In this document: positions 1 through 5,095 of the stretch, one piece after another
Position numbering within the stretch: the first letter of the stretch is position 1
Layout of the letters: each line of letters opens with the position of its first letter
Assembly: GCA_003139975.1 (NCBI GenBank)
Contig: PLHN01000158.1
Coordinates: forward strand, 575-8,029
Length of the DNA: 7,455 nucleotides
Direction: 5' to 3'
From: Acidobacteriaceae bacterium
GTDB lineage: Bacteria > Acidobacteriota > Terriglobia > Terriglobales > Acidobacteriaceae
Translations under genes and position numbers: made by a program
The notes under the pieces: generated by a model
Seen by the model: only the letters and a program-made list of their open reading frames with translations
Told to the model about the DNA's origin: nothing
The model's database searches: none

Positions 1-545
1 GAATTCGCCGCCTCTTTCATGAAGGCTGAGTCGGTGAAGATATAAACCCGCTCCCTCGCGTCGGCCGGTCGGTAGTAGATGGTCTCGATCACTCGCCGCA
101 CTTGATCCACCTTGATCATCATCTGCGGCGGGTCGGGCGGGATGACAAGAATATCGGGATGCGTTTGCACGAAGATCCGTGTGTCTTTCTTATCCGTCTC
201 GCGCAGATTGTCTCGCGCTTCGACCGCTTCGGCAAAACGCGCATCCAGATCGCCGGCTAACGCGATTCGCGTGCAACTCGAGCAATGGCCGCAAAAATCG
301 GGTAGTTTGCTCATTATTTCGCTGTCGGCCGTTGCTCGCTCGGTCGCGGCACCTTCCATCGCTGTCGCCAACATCATTGGCTGCTCCAAACAGTTCATGG
401 CGCGCGCCAGCATCAGAGCCAGCGTGTACTTGCCCGATCCGCGCGCGCCCGCGAGAATCGCCGCGTGCGGAAAGTGGCCACGCCCCAGCATTTCCCGCAG
501 CCTGCGCACGATTTCCGCATTGCCGATGAAATCAGAAAAGGGCAT
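1..545 (-). CDS. holB: DNA polymerase III subunit delta' (clamp loader), 5' part only
   Basis: This is the N-terminal 181 residues of a clamp-loader delta-prime/DnaX-type AAA+ protein; the rest lies beyond the left edge. In the family it is part of the complex that loads the beta sliding clamp at the replication fork. Seen in the translation: a P-loop-like GARGSGKY (residues 33-40), where Tyr replaces the usual Ser/Thr after Lys, as fits a subunit that need not hydrolyse ATP. A zinc module follows, with C52 and C85-x2-C88-x2-C91. Then come THPD (128-131), a VDQVR segment and VYIFTDSAFMKEAAN, all typical of delta-prime. Two stretches are longer than in E. coli HolB: about 20 extra residues between C52 and C85, and about 25 between C91 and THPD. 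The ATG at 545 gives MPFSDFIGN, the expected beginning; a TTG 24 bases upstream is also open, and neither has a clear Shine-Dalgarno. It follows tmk by 77 bases and is probably co-transcribed with it. Confidence 0.88.
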   Translation of the reverse strand, partial: MPFSDFIGNAEIVRRLREMLGRGHFPHAAILAGARGSGKYTLALMLARAMNCLEQPMMLATAMEGAATERATADSEIMSKLPDFCGHCSSCTRIALAGDLDARFAEAVEARDNLRETDKKDTRIFVQTHPDILVIPPDPPQMMIKVDQVRRVIETIYYRPADARERVYIFTDSAFMKEAAN

Positions 546-550
546 AAGAA

Positions 551-564
551 CGGCTTCGAAGCCG
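551..564. repeat. 14-bp perfect palindrome before holB
   Basis: CGGCTTCGAAGCCG reads the same on both strands and lies 5 bases upstream of the holB ATG, where a ribosome binding site would be expected. In the mRNA it could fold into a small hairpin, closed by GC pairs, at the holB start. A second small inverted repeat, GGCTC-G-GAGCC (606-616), sits just behind the tmk stop. Neither has a U-tract, so neither looks like a standard terminator. Confidence 0.4.
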
Positions 565-622
565 CGCAATAATCAATCCAGCAAGGTTTCAAGCTCGAAG
601 CTCGTGGCTCGGAGCCTTCTTC

Positions 623-1282
623 TTAGATCTTCAACTTCTTTCTCACCAATTCCCGGATCAGCGCATGCGTCTCCTGCGGCGTGCCCCGCGCATTGATGAC
701 GTGCACTCGCTGCGGCTCGCGCGTGGCTATCGCCAGGTACGCATGGCGCACGCGGCCGAAAAACGTGCGGCTCTCCTGCTCGAAACGATTTTCATCTTTG
801 TCAGGACGCACGTTTTTGTGTTTCCGATTGCGCCGCCGGGCCCGCTCGACGCTGAACGCAACTTCATTGTCGAGCAGAATCGTCAGCTCTGGTTGCAGGC
901 CGCCGCACAAAATTTCGTGGAGCGCGAGCACCGGCTTCGTTCCCAGTTTGCGCCCCGCGCCCTGATACGCCTCCGTTGAATCGGTGAACCGGTCGCAGAG
1001 CACAACGCGCCCGTCCGCTAGGGCAGGCAGTATGACCTCGTGTATGTGCTGTGCCCGCGAAGCAAACATCAGCGCCATTTCCGCAAGCGGAGAGAGCCCG
1101 GAAGTCGTCGAATGTAGCAGTACCTCTCGGATCCTCTCGCCGGTCAGTGTGCCGCCCGGCTCCCGAGTCACCGCCACCGGAACGCCGTGCGAGCGCAGCG
1201 CCCGTGCCAGTTTCTCGATTTGCGTGCTCTTGCCGCTGCCATCGAGACCTTCGAACGTGATGAATTTTCCGCGCGCGGCCAC
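623..1282 (-). CDS. tmk: Thymidylate kinase (dTMP kinase)
   Basis: A 219-residue cytoplasmic kinase that converts dTMP to dTDP with ATP, the shared step of de novo and salvage dTTP synthesis. Seen: the P-loop GLDGSGKST (12-20) preceded by GKFITFE; TREPGGT (39-45), which contacts substrate; CDRFTDST (96-103), the DR[YF] motif; and an Arg-rich LID region (about 146-168) ending in ENRFEQES. Length is normal for the family. The reading frame stays open upstream to a TTG at 1492, adding 70 residues. I reject that extension because the family begins just before GKFITFEG and because part of the extra DNA is a dispersed repeat. The chosen GTG at 1282 has no Shine-Dalgarno but lies 6 bases after a good -10 element, so it may be translated from a leaderless mRNA. 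It is followed by holB on the same strand. Confidence 0.95.
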   Translation of the reverse strand: MAARGKFITFEGLDGSGKSTQIEKLARALRSHGVPVAVTREPGGTLTGERIREVLLHSTTSGLSPLAEMALMFASRAQHIHEVILPALADGRVVLCDRFTDSTEAYQGAGRKLGTKPVLALHEILCGGLQPELTILLDNEVAFSVERARRRNRKHKNVRPDKDENRFEQESRTFFGRVRHAYLAIATREPQRVHVINARGTPQETHALIRELVRKKLKI

Positions 1283-1288
1283 GTCGGG

Positions 1289-1297
1289 ATGATAGCA
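1289..1297 (-). promoter_or_regulatory. Candidate extended -10 promoter for tmk
   Basis: On the minus strand the sequence TGCTATCAT contains an extended -10 (TGn) and a hexamer, TATCAT, that differs from TATAAT at one base. The hexamer (1289-1294) is separated by exactly 6 bases from the GTG at 1282, which would place transcription start at the first base of the start codon. A weak -35 candidate, TTTAGC (1313-1318), lies 18 bases upstream. The promoter is inferred from sequence alone. Confidence 0.4.
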
Positions 1298-1451
1298 GGA
1301 TGAGCTAAGGCAGCTAAAGATCGCCCGGGCTGCTCTTCGCAACTTGTTGCTCGACAATTTGACTGCGGTCGCGAAAAGAGAACCCCAACCGCCTGTCTTC
1401 CAGGGCAGAACGGATGCAAGAAGCGCAGCAGCCGCGTAGTCGAAGAGCCTG

Positions 1452-1471
1452 CCCCGAGCGAAGTCGAGGGG
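1452..1471. repeat. Dispersed GC-rich intergenic repeat, copy A
   Basis: CCCCGAGCGAAGTCGAGGGG is an imperfect inverted repeat (CCCC at one end, GGGG at the other). It shares the core GAGCG-AG-CGA with copy B at 4576-4596: 10 of 12 core bases are identical, and both are flanked by runs of C and G. Both copies sit in gaps of the same gene cluster, which points to a small repetitive element of REP type. It lies directly behind the rnhB stop. Confidence 0.5.
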
Positions 1472-1492
1472 AGCTTTACCTGAGAAGTCCAA

Positions 1493-2266
1493 TCATGCTC
1501 GAGCGCGGGCTAAAGGCAGAGCGGAATCCTCGCCCTCCTCGCGCATAAAGATCAACACTTCCTGCGGCACGGGCGCATCCCACACCGGCGCAAACGACAA
1601 CCTGTGCAGCGGCGATGGTCCATGCTCACGGAGCGCCGCCAGATGGTGCGGCGTGCTGTACCCCTTATTCGACGCCAACCCGTAGTTGGGAAATACTGGG
1701 TCCCATGCCGCGATCACCCGATCCCGCTCAACCTTCGCAATAATGGACGCCGCCGCGATCGAGGCAGAAAGCGCATCCCCGTGGATGATCGCCCGCTGCG
1801 GCAACTCGCAATCCAACTTCACAGCGTCCGCCAGCAAATAGTCTGGGGCGCAAACAAGCTGCTGAACCGCATGCAGCATCGCGAGCCGAGACGCCTGGTA
1901 GATGTTGATCTGATCAATGCGCGCCGAATCGACAGCGGCAATTGCCCACGCGATGGAATGCTCGCGAATGCGAACGGCCAGCTCTTCGCGGCGCTCGGCG
2001 GGCAACAGCTTCGAATCCCGCAGTCCGCGAATCCGGTACGCCGGGTCAAGAATCACGGCCGCGGCGACCACCGGGCCAAACAAAGATCCGCGCCCGACTT
2101 CATCCACGCCCGCAACCACCTTTGCTCCGTTCGCCCGAGCCAGCTTTTCAAAGCGGAGCGTGCAGCGCAGCCTTTTCAGGAGCCGCATCTTTGCAGCAGA
2201 CGCAGAAATCTGCAAGCCTTTCTTATCGCTTGAACAGCCGTTTGATTTGGATTTTGACTTCGGCAC
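1493..2266 (-). CDS. rnhB: Ribonuclease HII
   Basis: Cytoplasmic endonuclease that cuts the RNA strand of RNA/DNA hybrids and removes single ribonucleotides from DNA. Seen: GVDEVGRGSLFGPVVAAAV with D55 and E56 of the catalytic set; DSK (84-86); LLADAVKLD with D147; GDALSASIAAASIIAKV with D164, followed by ERD; and KGYSTPHH (201-208). All four expected acidic residues are present. At 257 residues it is longer than the usual 200-220 because of a Lys/Ser-rich N-terminal stretch of about 26 residues with no assigned role. The GTG at 2266 opens the longest frame. The ATG at 2188, giving 231 residues starting MRLLKRL, is an equally credible start, and neither has a clear Shine-Dalgarno. It lies 168 bases behind rplS, beyond a strong palindrome, so its expression may be partly uncoupled from the ribosomal genes. 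Confidence 0.96.
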   Translation of the reverse strand: MPKSKSKSNGCSSDKKGLQISASAAKMRLLKRLRCTLRFEKLARANGAKVVAGVDEVGRGSLFGPVVAAAVILDPAYRIRGLRDSKLLPAERREELAVRIREHSIAWAIAAVDSARIDQINIYQASRLAMLHAVQQLVCAPDYLLADAVKLDCELPQRAIIHGDALSASIAAASIIAKVERDRVIAAWDPVFPNYGLASNKGYSTPHHLAALREHGPSPLHRLSFAPVWDAPVPQEVLIFMREEGEDSALPLARARA

Positions 2267-2386
2267 AGGTCGCTGTCAGCATCTTCGCCGACTACGGCCA
2301 GAGAGACAAGGGGAGATTCGTTGCCTCAGTCATGACGCGCAACGGGAAGGGATGTTCAGCGATAGACAACTCAACAGGCGAGTACA

Positions 2387-2416
2387 GCTGCCGGCGTCCG
2401 CGCGGACTCCGGCAGC
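2387..2416 (-). terminator. 30-nt near-perfect palindrome behind rplS, possible terminator or attenuator
   Basis: Arms 2387-2401 and 2402-2416 are complementary at 14 of 15 positions (single mismatch C2395/T2408) and meet with no formal spacer, so the RNA would form a very GC-rich hairpin with a small loop. It begins 18 bases after the rplS stop. The bases after it on the minus strand (TGTACTCGCCTGTTGAG) are not a U-tract, so it is not a canonical intrinsic terminator. An mRNA 3'-end stabiliser, a partial attenuator or a protein-binding palindrome are alternatives. Confidence 0.45.
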
Positions 2417-2434
2417 ACAGAAACCTAACCGCAG

Positions 2435-2782
2435 TCACTGCTCGACTTCCTTCAACCGTGCGGCCTTGCCCTTCAGCGCGCGTAAATAGTAGAGCTTGGC
2501 GCGGCGCACTTTGCCCGACCGCATCACGTCAATCTTGTCGATGACCTTCGAATCGAGCGGGAAGATTCTCTCAACGCCCTGGCCGAAACTGATCTTGCGA
2601 ACCGTAAAACTCGGTTGCGCACCCCGGCTGCGCGCGATCACTACGCCCTCGAACGCCTGCAGCCGTTCTTTTTCGCCTTCGCGGATCTTCACTTGTACTC
2701 GAATCGTGTCGCCTGGGCCGAACTTTGGCAGGTCAGTGCGACGTGTTTTCGCCAGTAGTTTCTCGATGATTGCATTGCGCAT
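2435..2782 (-). CDS. rplS: 50S ribosomal protein L19
   Basis: A 115-residue ribosomal protein of the large subunit, located at the 30S-50S interface. The whole sequence matches the family: [20 protein letters not shown] (about residues 21-40), [11 protein letters not shown], then [20 protein letters not shown] (about 59-78), and the basic tail with [11 protein letters not shown]. Length is the family norm. The ATG at 2782 is supported by AGGAAGGA a few bases upstream, one of the strongest ribosome binding sites in the window. It follows trmD by 40 bases; the order rpsP-rimM-trmD-rplS is conserved widely in bacteria, so co-transcription with trmD is very likely. Confidence 0.98.
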   Translation of the reverse strand: MRNAIIEKLLAKTRRTDLPKFGPGDTIRVQVKIREGEKERLQAFEGVVIARSRGAQPSFTVRKISFGQGVERIFPLDSKVIDKIDVMRSGKVRRAKLYYLRALKGKAARLKEVEQ

Positions 2783-2822
2783 AACGGTTCCTTCCTGACT
2801 CTTTCTTGAATTCGTTTGCTTC

Positions 2823-3650
2823 TTAACTTTCGCGCTTGATCCGGGCCAGCAATTCCTGATCTTCTTTGCTCAGCGCCACTCGTTCCAATAGGTCCGGACG
2901 ATTGCGCAGCGTTTTCGCGAGCGCCGTCTTGCGGCGCCACCGGCGAATCTCATCATGGTTCCCATTCACCAGCACCTCTGGAACCCCCATCTCGCGGAAC
3001 TCCGCCGGCCGCGTGTAATGCGGATAATCCAGCAATCCGCCAGAAACACAAGTCGAACAAGGCGGGTCAAGTGTGGCGCGGGCGCCCTCGCCCGCGGACG
3101 CCGCTCGCGAAGTAAACGACTCCTGCCGAGTCGAAGCCTCGTTGCCCACAGCACCGGGAATCAGCCGCGTGACCGTATCCGCAATCACCGCAGCGCCCAG
3201 TTCGCCGCCGCTCAACACATAGTCGCCGACCGAAATTTCGCGGTCCGCCAAGTGCTCGCTGATGCGTTCGTCTACGCCTTCATACCGCCCGCAGATTAGG
3301 ACCATGCGATCGACGACCGAAAGCTCCGACGCCAACGACTGATCCAACCGCTTCCCCTGTGCCGAGAGCAAAATCACCGATTGCTTCACTGCTCCGCTGG
3401 CGCGTTGTCCGCGCGGTGCAATTTCGCGCAGCGACTCGACGCACTCAAAGATCGGTTCCGGCTTCAGGACCATGCCTTCGCCGCCGCCAAACGGGCGGTC
3501 ATCCACGGTGCGGTGCTTGTCTTTCGTAAAGTTCCGCAGATCGTGAATGTTTATTTCCACCAGCCCCGCTTCGCGCGCCCGGCGGATGATTCCATAATCC
3601 AGCGGTCCGCGAAAGAAGTCGGGAAAGATCGTAAGAATGTCGATCTTCAT
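2823..3650 (-). CDS. trmD: tRNA (guanine-N1)-methyltransferase, m1G37
   Basis: SAM-dependent enzyme that methylates N1 of G37 next to the anticodon of a subset of tRNAs and prevents +1 frameshifting; usually a homodimer with a trefoil-knot SAM site. Seen: [13 protein letters not shown] at the N-terminus; [12 protein letters not shown] (50-61); [13 protein letters not shown] (118-130); the knot segment [18 protein letters not shown] (139-156); [12 protein letters not shown] (162-173); and [10 protein letters not shown] (206-215), whose Asp208 is at the position usually assigned as general base. The C-terminal tRNA-binding domain follows ([11 protein letters not shown], 229-239). At 275 residues it is longer than the roughly 230-255 usual. 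The linker between the two domains carries about 24 extra residues (180-203), encoded by DNA with a GC palindrome, and the stretch at about 78-90 is also somewhat long. The ATG at 3650 matches the family start, although only a weak GGG lies upstream. Confidence 0.98.
   Translation of the reverse strand: MKIDILTIFPDFFRGPLDYGIIRRAREAGLVEINIHDLRNFTKDKHRTVDDRPFGGGEGMVLKPEPIFECVESLREIAPRGQRASGAVKQSVILLSAQGKRLDQSLASELSVVDRMVLICGRYEGVDERISEHLADREISVGDYVLSGGELGAAVIADTVTRLIPGAVGNEASTRQESFTSRAASAGEGARATLDPPCSTCVSGGLLDYPHYTRPAEFREMGVPEVLVNGNHDEIRRWRRKTALAKTLRNRPDLLERVALSKEDQELLARIKRES
3077..3096. repeat. GC palindrome inside the trmD linker insert
   Basis: CGCGGGCG (3077-3084) and CGCCCGCG (3089-3096) form a perfect 8-bp inverted repeat around the loop CCCT. 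It lies in the part of trmD that codes for extra linker residues (about 185-192, SAGEGARA). The enzyme's conserved blocks resume on both sides in the same frame. The look is of a small palindromic repeat captured in a tolerant linker; its presence elsewhere in the genome cannot be tested here. Confidence 0.5.
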
Positions 3651-3654
3651 TTGC

Positions 3655-3727
3655 GGAACCCGTCGTTAGCCCATCATCGTCAGCCAAATCTCTTGACTAC
3701 CTAATACTGCCAACGACCAGCGACGAA
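3655..3727. repeat. Intergenic element with GTCGTT/AACGAC ends, copy 1
   Basis: The 77 bases between rimM and trmD begin (plus strand) with CCCGTCGTT (3659-3667) and end with AACGACCAGCGAC (3712-3724). The same two end sequences, in the same order and orientation, flank the gap between ffh and the peroxiredoxin-like gene (6994-7002 and 7077-7089). The middles differ. No promoter is evident in it. Confidence 0.5.
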
Positions 3728-4258
3728 CTAACTACCTCGTTCCTTCTTTTCCCTCGTTATCGGCGCGTTCACATCCAGCAGCCCATCTGGCAGCCGCATT
3801 CGCACTTGCTTTCGTTCGACGTCGACCTTTTCGAGGTACGCTTCCGCGAACGGTATCTCATACGGCAGCTTAGCCCCGCCGTTCACCACCAGCAGAGGTG
3901 CTTCGCCGGCGCCAAACGCAACGTCAACGATCTTGCCGATCTCGCGTTCGCCGTCGAACACCGTACAGCCGGCCAGATCGCTTAAATACGTCGAGCCCGG
4001 CTCCAGTTCGGCCCGTTCACCTCGTGGAACCTGAAGTTCCGCACCCTTCAGCATCTCCGCATCTGAAATCGTTTCCACGCCCGCAAACTTCAGGATCAGG
4101 AAACTCTTGTGAGGCCACAAATCTTCAATCGTCAACTCGCGGCGCTCGCCATTCTTAACCAGCGCCCACAACCGCATGCCTTGCCGGAAGCGGTCCGGAA
4201 CGTTCGTATGCAGTTCAACGGCGACTTCTCCGCGGCGCCCCTGCGTCTTGATCACCAA
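3728..4258 (-). CDS. rimM: Ribosome maturation factor RimM (16S rRNA processing), start uncertain
   Basis: RimM binds ribosomal protein S19 and helps mature the head of the 30S subunit. Seen: QGRRGEVAVELHTNVPDRF near the N-terminus (RimM N domain), then a C-terminal PRC-barrel domain (about residues 90-165) with LAGCTVFDGEREIGKIVDV, LPYEIPFAEAYLEKVD and MRLPDGLLDVN. At 176 residues from the TTG at 4258 the length is near normal. However, the frame is open upstream and reads EWISLAL directly before VIKTQGRRGEV, which matches the family's first beta-strand. The real N-terminus is therefore probably near 4300, but no ATG, GTG or TTG is available there. The best-placed codon is ATA (4298-4300), overlapping the khpA stop and preceded 8 bases earlier by GGAG. 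The given start is the first standard codon. The gene is part of the rpsP-khpA-rimM-trmD run. Confidence 0.95.
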   Translation of the reverse strand: MVIKTQGRRGEVAVELHTNVPDRFRQGMRLWALVKNGERRELTIEDLWPHKSFLILKFAGVETISDAEMLKGAELQVPRGERAELEPGSTYLSDLAGCTVFDGEREIGKIVDVAFGAGEAPLLVVNGGAKLPYEIPFAEAYLEKVDVERKQVRMRLPDGLLDVNAPITREKKERGS

Positions 4259-4296
4259 CGCCAGGCTGATCCACTCGCCGCTCGCTTCTGTCGCCG

Positions 4297-4548
4297 CTAT
4301 TCGAGAATCTCCAGCGCGTAGCGTTTGTCGTTCTTCGCGCCCGCCGCGTTCAGCACCGTACGCAGGGCCCGCGCAATGCGGCCAGACCGCCCAATCACCT
4401 TGCCCAGGTCTTCTTCCGCCACTTCGAGTTCGATGACGGTCTCGTCGCCGTCTTCATACTCGTCGATGAAAACCGCATCCTTCGCATCGACGAGCGCCTT
4501 GGCGATGTGCTCAATCAAGGCGCGCGCGTTGGCGGACTGTTCAGTCAT
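4297..4548 (-). CDS. khpA: KH-domain RNA-binding protein (KhpA/YlqC family)
   Basis: An 83-residue single-KH-domain protein. In Firmicutes, KhpA works with KhpB as an RNA-binding pair affecting small RNAs and cell division; its role in this organism is not known. Seen: an N-terminal helix (ALIEHIAKALVDAKDAV), acidic strands (IDEYEDGDETVIELEV), and the KH signature GKVIGRSGRIARALR, with the GxxG loop at G53-R-S-G56. Length is typical of the family. The ATG at 4548 has GGAG 6 bases upstream (4555-4558). It lies between rpsP and rimM, its usual place in many bacteria, and its TAG stop lies at the probable start region of rimM, suggesting translational coupling. Confidence 0.95.
   Translation of the reverse strand: MTEQSANARALIEHIAKALVDAKDAVFIDEYEDGDETVIELEVAEEDLGKVIGRSGRIARALRTVLNAAGAKNDKRYALEILE
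4309..4312 (-). promoter_or_regulatory. Shine-Dalgarno pointing to an upstream rimM start
   Basis: GGAG on the minus strand, inside the last codons of khpA, lies 8 bases before the ATA at 4300-4298. That is ideal spacing for initiation of rimM at the ATA, but much too far (50 bases) from the TTG at 4258. It supports the longer RimM N-terminus. Confidence 0.4.
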
Positions 4549-4575
4549 TCCGATCTCCAGAGGTGGTCATTTCGA

Positions 4576-4596
4576 CCCTGAGCGCAGCCGAAAGGG
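4576..4596. repeat. Dispersed GC-rich intergenic repeat, copy B
   Basis: This is the second copy of the element at 1452-1471. Its core GAGCGCAGCCGA (4580-4591) matches 10 of 12 bases of copy A, flanked by CCCT and AGGG. It occupies much of the 82-base gap between rpsP and khpA. The surrounding bases (TCATTTCGACC before, AGGAATCTGC after) resemble a repeat type I recall as common in acidobacterial intergenic DNA; this is recollection, not a search. Confidence 0.5.
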
Positions 4597-4630
4597 AGGA
4601 ATCTGCTTTGTGTGGTCAGCGAAAAGAGGC

Positions 4631-4888
4631 TTACGCCACCGGCGCTGCCGCGGCCGGCGCCGGCATGGCCAACAGTTTGCCCACGCGTTCGGAGCACTTT
4701 GCGCCCTTCGAAACCCAGTACGTAATGCGCTCCCGTTTCAAGTCGAACGTGGCCGGCGAGGTCCGCGGATTGTACGTGCCCACCACTTCCACCGGACGCC
4801 CATTGCGCGCCCGCTCCTTTTCGATCACCACTACCCGGTAGTACGGTTGTTTGCGCGCACCAAAGCGCGCCAGACGGATCATTAACAC
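4631..4888 (-). CDS. rpsP: 30S ribosomal protein S16
   Basis: An 85-residue small-subunit ribosomal protein that binds 16S rRNA early in assembly. Seen: MIRLARFGARKQPYYRVVV at the N-terminus, VEVVGTYNPRT (about 34-44), then LKRERITYWVSKGAKCSERV, followed by an Ala/Pro tail. The GTG at 4888 gives MLMIRLARFG. It is preferred over the ATG at 4882 because AAAGGA (4899-4904) lies 10 bases before the GTG and 16 before the ATG. As the first gene of the minus-strand cluster with a promoter just upstream, it likely leads the operon rpsP-khpA-rimM-trmD-rplS. Confidence 0.98.
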   Translation of the reverse strand: MLMIRLARFGARKQPYYRVVVIEKERARNGRPVEVVGTYNPRTSPATFDLKRERITYWVSKGAKCSERVGKLLAMPAPAAAAPVA

Positions 4889-4898
4889 TGACTTCGTT

Positions 4899-4904
4899 TC
4901 CTTT
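4899..4904 (-). promoter_or_regulatory. Ribosome binding site of rpsP
   Basis: AAAGGA on the minus strand, 10 bases before the GTG at 4888. It decides the start of rpsP in favour of the GTG over the ATG six bases further in. Confidence 0.6.
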
Positions 4905-4941
4905 GGTCCGGAAGAGTCCGGCAGGGTTGAGACAAACCATT

Positions 4942-4970
4942 ATTATGCCGGAGCTTAGCGGTTTACGCAA
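4942..4970 (-). promoter_or_regulatory. Sigma-70-type promoter of the rpsP operon
   Basis: On the minus strand, TTGCGT (4965-4970) and CATAAT (4942-4947) are separated by exactly 17 bases. The -10 differs from TATAAT at one base. Transcription would start near 4935, giving a leader of about 47 bases. The leader contains a small hairpin, CCGGA-loop-TCCGG (4908-4921), just before the ribosome binding site. No other good -10/-35 pair is visible upstream of rpsP in this 207-base divergent gap. Confidence 0.6.
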
Positions 4971-5035
4971 TGGGCCCTGCGGACTGACAAGCAATCGTTC
5001 TATGAAACATCGGCCTGACTCGCGAATGCGTCCGT

Positions 5036-5064
5036 TTGCGAATCCACTGAAGGCGGTCGACAAT
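5036..5064 (+). promoter_or_regulatory. Candidate promoter of the alcohol dehydrogenase gene
   Basis: TTGCGA (5036-5041) and GACAAT (5059-5064) lie 17 bases apart and 31 bases before the ATG. The -10 is a modest match (4 of 6). It is about 65 bases from the divergent rpsP -35, so the two promoters do not overlap. TAAGAT (5065-5070) is an alternative -10 without a good -35. Confidence 0.35.
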
Positions 5065-5095
5065 CTAAGATCGATAAAGAAAGGAAGATTCCATC

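Larger units (their letters stand above)
1283..1492. other. Gap between rnhB and tmk
   Basis: This 210-base stretch has an open frame fused to tmk, but its translation shows no recognisable domain, and the start it would need is a TTG touching the rnhB stop. It holds one dispersed repeat (1452-1471) near rnhB and the candidate tmk promoter near 1289-1318. Nothing else is recognisable in it. Confidence 0.5.

Noticed and set aside
1..6. EcoRI site GAATTC at the very first base
   Set aside because: It could mark a cloned fragment end, but it reads naturally as the EAAN region of HolB, so nothing biological follows from it.
1283..1492. N-terminal extension of tmk by 70 residues from a TTG at 1492
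   Set aside because: Thymidylate kinases begin just before GKFITFEG. The extra sequence has no domain, includes a dispersed repeat, and the -10 element at 1289 lies inside it.
1604..2544. Long plus-strand open frames opposite rnhB and rplS
   Set aside because: They are Arg/Ser/Pro-rich translations antisense to confidently identified genes, with no domain and no ribosome binding site evidence.
3117..3133. Inverted repeat CGACTC-CTGCC-GAGTCG inside trmD
   Set aside because: It codes for the conserved STRQES segment, so the base pattern is explained by the protein and is probably chance.
4545..5063. 172-codon minus-strand frame across rpsP and its upstream region
   Set aside because: It overlaps rpsP in another frame and runs through the promoter and repeat copy B; its composition is that of a shadow frame.
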